Shown: positions 53,453 through 62,036, counted from the first letter of the stretch. The stretch is 64,000 nt of DNA from an uncultured Clostridia bacterium (GCA_947625615.1 CANQPB010000009.1:1-64000), one strand, 5' to 3'. The notes: generated by a model not told the origin, from the sequence alone. Translations and numbers: made by a program.

Positions 53453-54364
53453 TCAGCCGGAGAATGTTATGATGTAATATCCGCAGTTGTCGGGGGATAT
53501 CACCGCCGAGGAAAAGCTTTTCGGCACCGAAAGCTGCGGCCCCGCCTGCCTTGTGACGGTGTAACCGTTACAGGAATAAAATTTTTGCGGCTCGAGCGAC
53601 GATATGTAGCTTTCGAGGGTGGCGTTCGTTGACATTATCACCTCGGCGTGCGGGTGGCCGACATATCTTAAATGCCAGGGCTCGTAGGTTATTCCGGTGT
53701 CGCGCTTGCCGTTATAGGGGTAGCGGATTATAAAACCGAAGTTTTGGCAGTTTCGGTTCACCCACCTGCCCGGCTCGCCGTCCAAAAAGGCCATTCCTGC
53801 GTGATACATCGTGTAAACGTCAACTCCGAGGCCGGCCTGATGTTCGCTCGCGCCCACCTTCTGGGCGACGTCACCCTCCTCGGCGGCGGTTTCAAGCTGC
53901 TCGGCGGCGGTGCGGTAAGCGCTTGAAACATAGAGCTTTTCGTTATATATTGATAACACTTCTTGAGAGAGTTCCGCATACGCTTTGGTGACGCAGGTGT
54001 TCATGAACACCCCGCTGTCCTTATATTCGCCTATCTCGGGCGAGTAGTCCTCGGAAAGCATATGCTCGGTATTTATCAGCATCATCGAATCGTTTTGTTC
54101 GACGCGCGTATCCGCCAAAAATTCGGATATGTCTACATTAGCGGTCTCAAATGACGTCTCCGAAAGGGTCACGTCGGGGCCGTCAAGTCCGGCAATTACC
54201 TCGCCGATGATGAAGCGGTATTCCTGATGAATGTAAAAGAAGATACCCTCGGCGAGTAAAACGACGCACAGACACCCTAAGGCAAACAGAAGCACCCGCC
54301 GCCTTGACGTCCGGCGCGTTTTAAGAGCCTCCCGGCGCGCGCCGCTGTTAAATTCACTGTTCAT
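53453..54364 (-). CDS. VanY-type D,D-carboxypeptidase
   Basis: A 303-residue membrane-anchored peptidase (membrane helix at about 24-46). The M15B zinc motifs are SEHQAGLGVDV near residue 172 and EPWHLRYVG near 228, with SSAYRTAAEQ before them. It removes the terminal D-Ala from peptidoglycan stems. It is translated directly after the sensor kinase (start one base from its stop) and is the last gene of the response-regulator operon, so it is likely induced by that system. Confidence 0.9.
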   Translation of the reverse strand: MNSEFNSGARREALKTRRTSRRRVLLFALGCLCVVLLAEGIFFYIHQEYRFIIGEVIAGLDGPDVTLSETSFETANVDISEFLADTRVEQNDSMMLINTEHMLSEDYSPEIGEYKDSGVFMNTCVTKAYAELSQEVLSIYNEKLYVSSAYRTAAEQLETAAEEGDVAQKVGASEHQAGLGVDVYTMYHAGMAFLDGEPGRWVNRNCQNFGFIIRYPYNGKRDTGITYEPWHLRYVGHPHAEVIMSTNATLESYISSLEPQKFYSCNGYTVTRQAGPQLSVPKSFSSAVISPDNCGYYIITFSG

Positions 54365-56959
54365 TTATTTTGCTTCCTCCCCGTCAGACGGATTTTCCTC
54401 GGGCGGCTCGGGATCGAAAAGAATTTCCGCGTCGCCGCAAAGCGGGATTTTCAACTCGGCCTTAAAGAGGTCGCCGTCAATCGACAGCTTAAAGCCTACG
54501 TTCTGAATGTCGCATAGCGATTTTGCTATCGACAGCCCGAGGCCGCTGCCCTCGGTGTTTCGCGAGCTGTCGCCCCGCACAAATCTTTCGGTCAGCTCGT
54601 CGGGGGAAATGTTAAGCGCGGTGCGGGACACGTTTTTGAAGGTTATCGCCGCAGCGTCTGAGCCCTCCGAGGTCTCGGCGGAGATATATACCCTCGTGCC
54701 CGGCTGGGAATATTTGCAGATGTTATTCAAAAGGTTGTCGAGAACCCTCCACATCAGCCTGCCGTCGAGGCTGGCGGTGATGGCTCTTTCGGGTATGGTC
54801 ACCACGCTTTCAAGATTTGCAAGCGCGAATTTTTCGGCGTATTCGGCTATCGACTGGCTCAAAAGAAGATTTACGTCCGTCCTCTCAAAATTGGGGGTGA
54901 TGTTTCCGCTGCTCGCCTTTGAAACCTCGGTCAAGTCCTCAATCAGCTTTTTCATTCTCGCCGACTGCCTTTGTATCACGGCGATATGCTCTTTGGCCTC
55001 CTCGGATTCTATCTCGTCCTTCGAGAGAATGTCGATATAGTTGACTATCGAGGTGAGCGGGGTTTTAAGGTCGTGCGAGACGTTAGTTATAAGCTCGGTC
55101 TTTAGGCGCTCCGAGCGCAGGCTTTCGTCCACCGCCCTTCTCACGCCTTCGCCCACGCCGTCAAGGTCGTCCGCCATTCCCCGCAGTTCGCCGAACAGAA
55201 ATTCCCTGTCGGGTCTTGCGTTTATATCCCCGCCGGCTATCTTTTTGGTGTAGTCGCGTATCTTCGTGAACCCCAGCGCCCACGCCGCCATGGCTATCGA
55301 CAAAAGAATATTCAGGCATATCATCACCAAAAGATAGCTTGCGGCGTCTCGGGCGAAGACGAGCGCGACCGTCTCGAAGAACGTAAAGCCCAGCATGGCG
55401 AGGACGGTTTTCCAGACAAGCTTCAGCTGCGACAAAAGCTTTATCAGCTTCTTGCATACGCCGAAGAGCTTCTTTATAAGCCACCGGAGAATCATCGCGG
55501 CCCAGCCGCATAGGCAGGAGCGCCAGAACGTGTGGGTTTTAAGCCTGACAGAAAGGGTCATCAGTGTGAGGGTGACAAACGCCGACGCCAAAAACGGTAT
55601 GGCTATCTCCGTCGCCAGAGTAAACAGCCTGACGTTGCTGTTCGCGAAAGTTTCGAGACTGTAGGCGCCTTCGTAGTAGACATCTGCTGTAAGCCCGGCG
55701 AGGAGTACGCCGAACAGTGCAAAAATCTCAAAGGGTATCATGTCGAACCAGGAGGGCTTCGGCCCCTCGGCGGGATATCTGTAGCCGCAGGCGCAGGCGA
55801 GACAGAACGCCGAAATCAAAAACGTAAGCACTCCCAAAACCGCGGCTACCGGGAAGAAGCGGGAGTATTTCGCAATTAACGCGGTAGAGTTCCGGGCGTA
55901 GAATATCTCGTCGATGCTATCGGGATCCTCGGCTATATACGCGACTACCTGAAGCTCGCAGTTCTCCGACTTTTGCTCCTCGTAGGTTACCATCAGCGTC
56001 GGGGTGTCCATGCCGTAGGACTGAATGCCGCTTGTGTATTCGCTTACATCGGGGGGATTTTCCCCGTGATCGGCAGCCCTCTCCTCTTCGGTCTCGGCGT
56101 AGGTTTCGGTTACGCTTGTGACCGCAAATTGGGGCTTATCCTCGGGAGACAGCTTTTCGGTGACCGGCGGAGCCGCCGTTGCGGCGGGGGTAACTTGAGA
56201 CAGGGAGATATCGGGGTCGCCCCGGGTGTAAAAGTCAAAGGGAATGGGAACCTCGCCGTCATCAATGCAGCCGTTCCAGTACTCGAGGTAGTATTCATAT
56301 TCCGGCATGACATTCTCATTGACGCCGTCGTAGCTCATAAGAAGGACGTAATCGCTGTGGCCGTCGAAATATTCGGCCGTGCCGCTGAGCGACACGGCGG
56401 AGTGCCCCGCCCACACGAGATTGTAGTATTCGGAAACCGCGTTGTTCAAGGCGTCGCTGTAGCCGGAATAATAGGATTTATGCAGATAGGTGTCGTCGGT
56501 GGGAATGGATACCCATAGGTCGCGGTAGATTTCCGTCCTCTCGAACCCGGGCAGGCCGGTGGAGAGATCGCAGCCCTCGACGGTGGAGAAAACGGTGTTG
56601 CCCTCCGCGTCGGCGATTATGAATCCTACGTTGTCGGCATTGCCGTAGCGTCCGAAAACTTTTTCGACATCGCCGCGGTCTATGGTATATTTTCCGTCAC
56701 TTTCCGTCACGTCTATCGTGCCGGCCATTATTCCGTTTGTGATCTCGACGCAAAAATCGGTCGTCCTGTCGTCTACAAACATAGCGATGACGTTATTCAA
56801 AAACGTCTCGTGGTCGTCTTCAAAGAACACGTTGTTCTGCCAGCATATCACGCTGAATATCGCGCTGAAAAAGCTCACTGTCAGAGATATTATGCAGATC
56901 GTCGCCGCCAAAAATTTCAGCGCGGCACTCTCCCTGAGGGTTTTTTTACGGTTTTCCAT
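54365..56959 (-). CDS. sensor histidine kinase (VanS/PhoR-like, large)
   Basis: An 864-residue kinase. Membrane helix near 15-40, an extracellular region of about 330 residues with an acidic, Pro-rich insert, then a cluster of about five helices (370-560), a HAMP-like linker, HisKA with NVSHDLKTPLTS near 628, and the ATP domain with NLLNNICKYS and GSGLGLSIAK. The multi-helix module between sensor and HAMP is unusual for a VanS-type kinase and may sense membrane state. It should phosphorylate the response regulator encoded 13 bases upstream. Confidence 0.9.
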   Translation of the reverse strand: MENRKKTLRESAALKFLAATICIISLTVSFFSAIFSVICWQNNVFFEDDHETFLNNVIAMFVDDRTTDFCVEITNGIMAGTIDVTESDGKYTIDRGDVEKVFGRYGNADNVGFIIADAEGNTVFSTVEGCDLSTGLPGFERTEIYRDLWVSIPTDDTYLHKSYYSGYSDALNNAVSEYYNLVWAGHSAVSLSGTAEYFDGHSDYVLLMSYDGVNENVMPEYEYYLEYWNGCIDDGEVPIPFDFYTRGDPDISLSQVTPAATAAPPVTEKLSPEDKPQFAVTSVTETYAETEEERAADHGENPPDVSEYTSGIQSYGMDTPTLMVTYEEQKSENCELQVVAYIAEDPDSIDEIFYARNSTALIAKYSRFFPVAAVLGVLTFLISAFCLACACGYRYPAEGPKPSWFDMIPFEIFALFGVLLAGLTADVYYEGAYSLETFANSNVRLFTLATEIAIPFLASAFVTLTLMTLSVRLKTHTFWRSCLCGWAAMILRWLIKKLFGVCKKLIKLLSQLKLVWKTVLAMLGFTFFETVALVFARDAASYLLVMICLNILLSIAMAAWALGFTKIRDYTKKIAGGDINARPDREFLFGELRGMADDLDGVGEGVRRAVDESLRSERLKTELITNVSHDLKTPLTSIVNYIDILSKDEIESEEAKEHIAVIQRQSARMKKLIEDLTEVSKASSGNITPNFERTDVNLLLSQSIAEYAEKFALANLESVVTIPERAITASLDGRLMWRVLDNLLNNICKYSQPGTRVYISAETSEGSDAAAITFKNVSRTALNISPDELTERFVRGDSSRNTEGSGLGLSIAKSLCDIQNVGFKLSIDGDLFKAELKIPLCGDAEILFDPEPPEENPSDGEEAK

Positions 56960-56972
56960 GGCTTCCTCCGAG

Positions 56973-57674
56973 TCAGTCGTCCTTGTCGGACTTGTCGAAT
57001 TTATATCCGCGGCCCCACACCACTTTCAAATAGCGCGGCTCTGCGGGATTTATCTCAATTTTTTCGCGTATATGCCTTATATGCACCGCTATGGCGTTGT
57101 CCACCCCGACGGGGACGTTCCCCCACACCCTGCAGTATATCTCAGCGGGGGAATAGATCACCCCGGCGTTTGACATCAGAAAGTTTAAAATGTCGTATTC
57201 CTTTGCGGTAAGCTTCACCGGCTCGCCGTCGACGGTCACGGTGCGGTCGGAATCGTTTAGCTCCACCCCGCCTATGCGTATAACGTCGGGAGATTCCGGC
57301 AGACTGCCGAGCATGACGTAGCGGCGTATGTGAGACTTCACCCGCGCCATAAGCTCTATAGGGTTAAAGGGCTTTGTTACGTAGTCGTCCGCGCCGAGAT
57401 TCAGGCCGACAATCTTGTCGACGTCCTCCGACTTCGCGGTCAGAAAAATCACCGGGACGTTTGTGAACGAGCGCATTTCGGAAAGCGCGGCAAGGCCGTC
57501 CACCCCCGGCATCATAATGTCCAAAAGGACAAGGTGGATTTTATTCGAGCGAAGTATCTCAAGCGCCTCGGCGCCGTTATAGGCCTCGAAGAGGTTGTAG
57601 CCCTCGCCGGAAAGATATATTTTCAGCGCCGAAACAATGTCACGCTCGTCGTCGCAGATCAGAATGTTATACAT
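56973..57674 (-). CDS. OmpR-family response regulator
   Basis: A 233-residue regulator: receiver domain with acidic pocket CDDE at the N-terminus, phospho-Asp in LLDIMMPGVDG near residue 51 and Lys in YVTKPFNP; winged-helix DNA-binding domain at about 135-230 (LTAKEYDILNFLM, VDNAIAVHIRHIREKIE). ATG 57674 follows GGGAGAGGG; longer open frame upstream crosses the promoter. It heads the operon with kinase and VanY-like peptidase, an arrangement like VanR-VanS-VanY but without vanHAX. Confidence 0.93.
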   Translation of the reverse strand: MYNILICDDERDIVSALKIYLSGEGYNLFEAYNGAEALEILRSNKIHLVLLDIMMPGVDGLAALSEMRSFTNVPVIFLTAKSEDVDKIVGLNLGADDYVTKPFNPIELMARVKSHIRRYVMLGSLPESPDVIRIGGVELNDSDRTVTVDGEPVKLTAKEYDILNFLMSNAGVIYSPAEIYCRVWGNVPVGVDNAIAVHIRHIREKIEINPAEPRYLKVVWGRGYKFDKSDKDD

Positions 57675-57705
57675 AAGCCCTCTCCCCCGGGATTTAGTTG
57701 ACGAT

Positions 57706-57734
57706 ATTATAATAACACGCAGATTATTAAGAAA
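57706..57734 (-). promoter_or_regulatory. promoter of the response-regulator operon
   Basis: Perfect TATAAT on the minus strand with a poor -35 (TTTCTT) 17 bases away. The weak -35 overlaps a regulator box, as expected for an activated promoter. Confidence 0.6.
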
Positions 57735-57766
57735 CAAGGGGCAGTTTATTAAAAAATTATTAAGAA
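57723..57766 (-). promoter_or_regulatory. three phased 11-bp boxes (autoregulation)
   Basis: On the minus strand TTCTTAATAAT (57756-57766) and TTTTTAATAAA (57745-57755) are contiguous. A third copy, TTCTTAATAAT, lies at 57723-57733, exactly two 11-bp steps away. Tandem 11-bp direct repeats are the classic OmpR-family binding site. Confidence 0.62.
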
Positions 57767-57807
57767 AACTGCAAAATTCGGCCGAGAAAAAAATTTTATA
57801 AAAAGGG

Positions 57808-57836
57808 TTGCTTTTTTCGGGAAGATGTGATATAAT
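57808..57836 (+). promoter_or_regulatory. promoter of the tRNA-Ser gene
   Basis: TTGCTT, 17 bases, TATAAT. Confidence 0.78.
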
Positions 57837-57863
57837 AACCGAGTTGTCAATAGCTATGACCAC

Positions 57864-57955
57864 GGAGCAGTATCGAAGCGGTCATAACGAGCACGACTGG
57901 AAATCGTGTGACGGTGATAAGCCGTCCGAGAGTTCGAATCTCTCCTGCTCCGCCA
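57864..57955 (+). tRNA. tRNA-Ser (anticodon GGA)
   Basis: Acceptor stem GGAGCAG/CTGCTCC, anticodon stem CACGA/TCGTG with loop CTGGAAA (anticodon GGA), a long variable arm typical of serine, T-loop GTTCGAATC and an encoded CCA (57953-57955). It reads UCC/UCU codons. Confidence 0.97.
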
Positions 57956-57985
57956 AAAATCCGAAAGCTCTGCTTTCGGATTTTT
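57956..57985 (+). terminator. terminator of tRNA-Ser
   Basis: Stem AAATCCGAAAGC/GCTTTCGGATTT with a T-run. Confidence 0.88.
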
Positions 57986-57989
57986 CATT

Positions 57990-58257
57990 TGTGCCACGCC
58001 GTCGCGGACTACGTATCGTTCGCGACGGCATTTTCATGCCATCGCTCATTCACTCCGTCGCTCCGGCTTTTCCCCACAAAGCTTCGCTTTGCGGGGACCC
58101 CGTGTTGCGACGCGTTAAAACTTGCTTTTCGCACTTCGCGGGCATAAACGCCCGCCCGCTCGTGCTCAAAGAGTTTTAATCGCGCTACCTGTCTTAAAAG
58201 GCTTTGCGATAGCCGCCACCACAAAATTATCCCCCGGAAATCTCCCGGGGGATTTTT
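57990..58257 (+). other. hairpin-rich non-coding stretch ending in an orphan terminator
   Basis: No gene is visible. It holds hairpins GCCGTCGCG/CGCGACGGC (57998-58028), CCCCACAAAGC/GCTTTGCGGGG (58073-58097), an imperfect pair GCGTTAAAAC/GTTTTAATCGC, and finally a strong terminator ATCCCCCGG/CCGGGGGAT plus TTTTT (58229-58257). That terminator serves no recognised gene. Confidence 0.6.
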
Positions 58258-58346
58258 GCAAAATTTTCGGCCTCTCCCAACCTTTTTCCCGCCCGAAATG
58301 TCTGAACTGTAAAGCGTCAATTGAGAAAAGCTAAACCAAAAGGTTC

Positions 58347-58375
58347 TTGACAGCGGCAAAAGGGAAAAATATAAT
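58347..58375 (+). promoter_or_regulatory. promoter of the XRE regulator gene
   Basis: Perfect TTGACA, 17 bases, perfect TATAAT. Confidence 0.9.
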
Positions 58376-58409
58376 TACAGTATAATTCATTCCGAAAGGA
58401 GAGGTTTAT

Positions 58410-58640
58410 ATGGACAAAGAGGAGCTTTACAGAAGGGAATTCGGGAAAAAGCTGCGTGACATGCGCCGGCTCATGGGCCTTACCCAGCAGGATTTGGCCG
58501 AGGCCCTCAACGTCAGCTCGCAGGCGGTTTCAAAGTGGGAGCGCGGCAAGGCGTTCCCGAACATGTCGAAGATGCCAACTATTGCAAAGCTTTTGGGCGC
58601 CGAGGTGTCGGATCTTTTGGACTTCGGCAAAACAGGGTGA
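58410..58640 (+). CDS. small XRE-family DNA-binding protein
   Basis: A 76-residue single-domain Cro/C1-type repressor. FGKKLRDMRRLMGLTQQDLA, then LNVSSQAVSKWERGKAFP, is the standard helix-turn-helix. There is no sensor or dimerisation domain. ATG follows GAAAGGAGAGG at the right distance. Targets are unknown; the nearest candidate operator is the palindrome at 59595. It ends eight bases before the convergent degV gene with no terminator between. Confidence 0.9.
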   Translation: MDKEELYRREFGKKLRDMRRLMGLTQQDLAEALNVSSQAVSKWERGKAFPNMSKMPTIAKLLGAEVSDLLDFGKTG

Positions 58641-58648
58641 GCCGCCCG

Positions 58649-59506
58649 TTAGGGTTCGCGCTCGTCGCACAAAAAGTACATAGAAAGCGAATCTGGGCCG
58701 CAGTGGCAGCCGAACACCGGCCCGATATAGCCTATCACCACGTCCTTGACCTTGCCCTTTAACATTCCGGCGAGGCGCTGGGCCTCCTCGGGGCAGTCGG
58801 CGTGGGAGATATAAACGGTCTGCGCCTTCGGGTTGACCGCGTGCTTTTCAAACATGTCGAAAAGCGCCTTTGTCGAGGCGGACTTTCCGCGAACCTTACC
58901 GGCGACATAGATCTTTCCGTCGTCGCGGACATAGAGTATCGGCCTGATCCCGAGCACCGACCCCGCAACGGCGGTCGCGGCGGATATCCTCCCCCCGCGC
59001 TTTAAATACATAAGATCGGCGACCGTGAAGACGTGGTAAACCTTTAGCATTATGCTCTCGGCGTATTCCTTGGCTTCGTCTATAGTGGCGCCGGCGGCGC
59101 GCTTTCGGGTGACGAGATCCGCCAAAAGCCCCTGCCCGTAGTTCGCACACTTGGTGTCTATGATATAAATTTTTCTCTCGGGATATCTCTCCCTCAAATC
59201 CTCGGCGGCGGTCTCGGCGTTGTTCACCGACGAGCTGAGCCCCGATGTGAAGCCCAAAAGTAGGATATCCTCGCCGTTTTTAAGATGCGGCTCAAACGCC
59301 TCGATATAGTCGTTTACGTTCGCGGCGGCGGTGGTCATTCGCTCGCCCCTGCGCTCGAGACTGTAAAAATAAGCGGGATCCATCTCCTCGTTGGTCATGA
59401 TCTGCTCTCCCCTGATAAGCTTTAGGGGGACGAGATCCAGCCCGTAGGCCTTAAGCATTTTCGGCGTGAAATCGGCCGAAGATTCAACAAATATTCGGTA
59501 TGACAT
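58649..59506 (-). CDS. DegV family fatty-acid-binding protein
   Basis: A 285-residue DegV (FakB-like) protein that binds an acyl chain, usually for fatty-acid kinase FakA. ESSADFTPKML at the N-terminus, LGFTSGLSSSVNNAETA (the conserved Ser/Thr head-group site), YIIDTKCANYGQGLLA and LKRGGRI are typical. No kinase gene is adjacent. ATG 59506 follows AAAGGAGACG; the frame is open further upstream through the promoter. Confidence 0.92.
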   Translation of the reverse strand: MSYRIFVESSADFTPKMLKAYGLDLVPLKLIRGEQIMTNEEMDPAYFYSLERRGERMTTAAANVNDYIEAFEPHLKNGEDILLLGFTSGLSSSVNNAETAAEDLRERYPERKIYIIDTKCANYGQGLLADLVTRKRAAGATIDEAKEYAESIMLKVYHVFTVADLMYLKRGGRISAATAVAGSVLGIRPILYVRDDGKIYVAGKVRGKSASTKALFDMFEKHAVNPKAQTVYISHADCPEEAQRLAGMLKGKVKDVVIGYIGPVFGCHCGPDSLSMYFLCDEREP

Positions 59507-59594
59507 ATGCGTCTCCTTTTTAAATATATATTTCGGTGTGCCGGTGATTCCAATTTGTGTAAAATCGAGATTTTGCAATCTTCAATATTACTAC

Positions 59595-59615
59595 ATCTAA
59601 TATAGCATATTAGAT
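59595..59615. promoter_or_regulatory. perfect palindrome, likely operator
   Basis: ATCTAATAT-AGC-ATATTAGAT, a 9-bp perfect inverted repeat that overlaps the -10 of the degV promoter. Confidence 0.65.
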
Positions 59616-59627
59616 AGTGCTTGTCAA
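59599..59627 (-). promoter_or_regulatory. promoter of degV
   Basis: Perfect TTGACA, 17 bases, TATATT on the minus strand. Confidence 0.82.
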
Positions 59628-59661
59628 TACCCCTGCAAAAATAATTTTTGACAAAAAAGTC

Positions 59662-59690
59662 TTGCAAAAAGACAATGATTATGATATACT
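59662..59690 (+). promoter_or_regulatory. promoter of the GH130 operon
   Basis: TTGCAA, 17 bases, TATACT, followed by an 80-base leader. Confidence 0.75.
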
Positions 59691-59771
59691 CATCTTGCCG
59701 GCGGAATTATTTTCCGCCAAACAGTATAGACCCAAAATATTCCGAAATTTATCAGGAAAGGACGATGACTG

Positions 59772-60794
59772 ATGTCCAAAGTAAAAATCATCAACGGAAC
59801 CACGCTTCCGAACATGCCCTGGCAGGACAGGCCGGAGGGACATTACCTTCCAATCTGGCGTTACACCGAAAATCCCATTATAGACCGCAATCCGCTCCCC
59901 GGCATCGCAAGAATATTCAATTCCTCGGTAGTGCCCTATGAGGGCGCTTTTGTGGGAGTATTCCGCGCCGAGGCCACTGACGGCAGACCGTTTTTATATC
60001 TCGGCCATTCCGACGACGGCATTCACTGGGAATATGAAAACAACGTCATTCCCATGGTGAACGAAAAGGGCGAAAGCGCCATTCCGTTCTATCAGTACGA
60101 TCCGAGGCTTATAAAGATCGAGGACGACTACTATATCGTCTGGTGCCAGGATTTCTACGGCGCGGCTCTCGGCGTCGCGAAGACCCACGATTTCAAGCAT
60201 TTCGAGCGCCTCGAAAATCCCTTTATCCCCTTCAACAGAAACGGCGTATTCTTCCCGAGAAAGATAAACGGCATGTATAAGCTTCTCAGCCGCCCCTCCG
60301 ATTCGGGACACACACCCTTCGGCGACATATTCATCTCGGAGAGCCCCGACATGATCTACTGGGGCAGACACCGCCATGTGATGAGCCCCTCGGGCAACTG
60401 GTGGGAAGGCATGAAGATAGGCGGAGGCGCCAACCCGATTGAAACCTCGGAAGGCTGGCTTTTGATCTACCACGGTGTTTGCAACACCTGCAACGGATAT
60501 GTCTACACCATAGGCGGCGCCATTTTGGACATCGACGAGCCGTCGAAGGTGCTCTACCGCTCGAAGAGATATCTTCTCACCCCCGAAAAGTGGTACGAGG
60601 AGAGGGGCTTCGTTCCAAACGTCACCTTCCCCTGCTCGACTATTCAGGACGACGCCACCGGAAGGATCGCCCTTTACTACGGCTGCGCGGACAGCTATGT
60701 CGGCCTTGCGTTCACCACCGTCGACACCCTTGTCGATTACATCAAGGAAAACGACGACGCCGGCTGGAACGACCACGATCTCGGCAGAAGATAA
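59772..60794 (+). CDS. GH130 glycoside phosphorylase
   Basis: A 340-residue cytosolic five-bladed propeller of family GH130. RYTENPIIDRNPLPG, FRAEATDGRPFLYLGHSDDGIHW-like strands, and YDPRLIKIEDDYYIVW with the catalytic aspartate fit the family, which phosphorolyses beta-mannosides (mannosylglucose or mannooligosaccharides) to mannose 1-phosphate. Phosphate-binding Arg/His residues appear in HGVCNTCNGY and RSKRYLLTPEKWYE. The exact substrate needs biochemistry. No signal peptide, so it acts on imported sugars. ATG follows GGAAAGGACG. Confidence 0.9.
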   Translation: MSKVKIINGTTLPNMPWQDRPEGHYLPIWRYTENPIIDRNPLPGIARIFNSSVVPYEGAFVGVFRAEATDGRPFLYLGHSDDGIHWEYENNVIPMVNEKGESAIPFYQYDPRLIKIEDDYYIVWCQDFYGAALGVAKTHDFKHFERLENPFIPFNRNGVFFPRKINGMYKLLSRPSDSGHTPFGDIFISESPDMIYWGRHRHVMSPSGNWWEGMKIGGGANPIETSEGWLLIYHGVCNTCNGYVYTIGGAILDIDEPSKVLYRSKRYLLTPEKWYEERGFVPNVTFPCSTIQDDATGRIALYYGCADSYVGLAFTTVDTLVDYIKENDDAGWNDHDLGRR

Positions 60795-60844
60795 ATTTTA
60801 CAAATCACGCCGGCGCCGCCCGGCGGCAATCCACGGAGTAAACA

Positions 60845-61471
60845 ATGTCCTACGACAAATCGCTGATAGCTCACAAGCTTTTAAGATGGGAAAAGGCGGT
60901 GTCAGACTACAGCTTACCGAGCTGGGAGTCGATCCCCGACATCGGCCTATATATGGATCAGGTCATAGTTCTGCTTTCGCAGTATCTCGGCCTTTTTTAC
61001 CCTGCCGACGCAAAAGAAGCGGACGACGGCGAACAGTCCGACGGGAAGATCTTTTCGGCCTCGGCCATAAACAACTACGTCAGACTTAAGATAATGCCCG
61101 CGCCGATCAAGAAAAAATACTACAGGATCCACATAGCCTATCTTATAATAATCTTCACCCTCAAGCCCGCCGTAAGCATCAATTTTTTGAAGGAGATGCT
61201 TTCGAACGAGCTGCCCGAGGAGCATTTCAAGCAGCTTTACTGCGAATATGTCACCAAGCACCACGCCGCCACGCTCTTGTTCACAAGCATAGTGCGCGAG
61301 TGTGCAAAGGACGTCCTCGACCCCGAAAAGGAGGGCGAAAACCTCGTTTCAAGCTTTGTTACTCAGGAGGCGCTGATAGCAGGGTTCTCCCGGGTGCTCA
61401 CCGAAAAGCTCGTCGGCCTCAAGGGAAAGACGAAGGAGGAGGTTCTGAGAAAGGAAACCCCGGTGGAATAG
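60845..61471 (+). CDS. DUF1836 protein
   Basis: A 208-residue soluble protein of the DUF1836 family. The block FSASAINNYVRLKIMPAPIK followed by KKYYRIHIAYLIIIFTLK is its signature and looks like a MerR-type helix-turn-helix at about 65-110, so a regulatory role is plausible but unproven. It lies 50 bases after the GH130 gene, behind ACGGAG, and may be co-transcribed. Confidence 0.85.
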   Translation: MSYDKSLIAHKLLRWEKAVSDYSLPSWESIPDIGLYMDQVIVLLSQYLGLFYPADAKEADDGEQSDGKIFSASAINNYVRLKIMPAPIKKKYYRIHIAYLIIIFTLKPAVSINFLKEMLSNELPEEHFKQLYCEYVTKHHAATLLFTSIVRECAKDVLDPEKEGENLVSSFVTQEALIAGFSRVLTEKLVGLKGKTKEEVLRKETPVE

Positions 61472-61499
61472 TGAATAAAAACGCAAATCAAATGCATTT

Positions 61500-61970
61500 A
61501 TGGGACGCCCTCACTTGCAGGGTGTCTCTTTTATTTGCCTCGCTGCGCTCGGCAAAACGGGGACAATCCCCTGCGGGGTTTTCCCCGCACCCTTTTCCGA
61601 GCTGCGAGGCGCCTCTGGCGCCTCGCCGGGGAGACCACGCTGCGCTCGGACTTTGGTACTTGTCGTACTGGCTACGCGCAGCTGCTGCCGAGCCCATTGG
61701 GCTCGGCCAAACATATATAAATTTCTATAACCGGTCTCCCCGTCCTGCGCTTCGCTTCGCATTATGCCGGAGCGAGCCTGCTCGGCCCGCTCCGGGGAGA
61801 TTCCGCGACTTGCGGAGCGCAACGCGAAAGCATTCTGCAAAATCGCACTTTAGTTTTGCGTTGCGCTGCAAAGCCGCTTCGGCTCACGCCTCAGGTTTGC
61901 TAACGCAAACACCGGCTTTGCCGGACTTTCCCCCCGCGGCCTTTTGAAAAAGGCCGGCGAAAACTTTTAT
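61500..61970 (+). repeat. intergenic repeat A, copy 4, with substituted and inserted modules
   Basis: It begins with the GGGACGCCCTC and TCTTTTATTTGCCTCGC modules of copy 1 and ends with GGCCTTTTGAAAAAGGCC. The central AAAAAACTGTCC stem is replaced (61633-61735) by other hairpins, including GCCGAGCCCATTGGGCTCGGC and an AT-rich piece. A second insert (61815-61915) shares sequence with 16112-16155. No gene lies in 61472-62036. Confidence 0.8.
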
Positions 61971-61983
61971 CATAGGCATACTT

Positions 61984-62022
61984 AAAATACCCCCGCAGGC
62001 CAACCGGCGCCGCGGGGGTTTT
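61984..62022. terminator. bidirectional terminator
   Basis: Stem CCCCCGC/GCGGGGG with A- and T-rich flanks, between repeat A and the DUF2079 gene end. Confidence 0.78.
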
Positions 62023-62036
62023 ATCATGCCTATAAG

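Noticed and set aside
57864..57955. tRNA-Ser as a phage attachment site
   Set aside because: No duplicate of the tRNA 3' end was seen in the downstream gap or at the edges of the phage-derived cluster, which lies 27 kb away.
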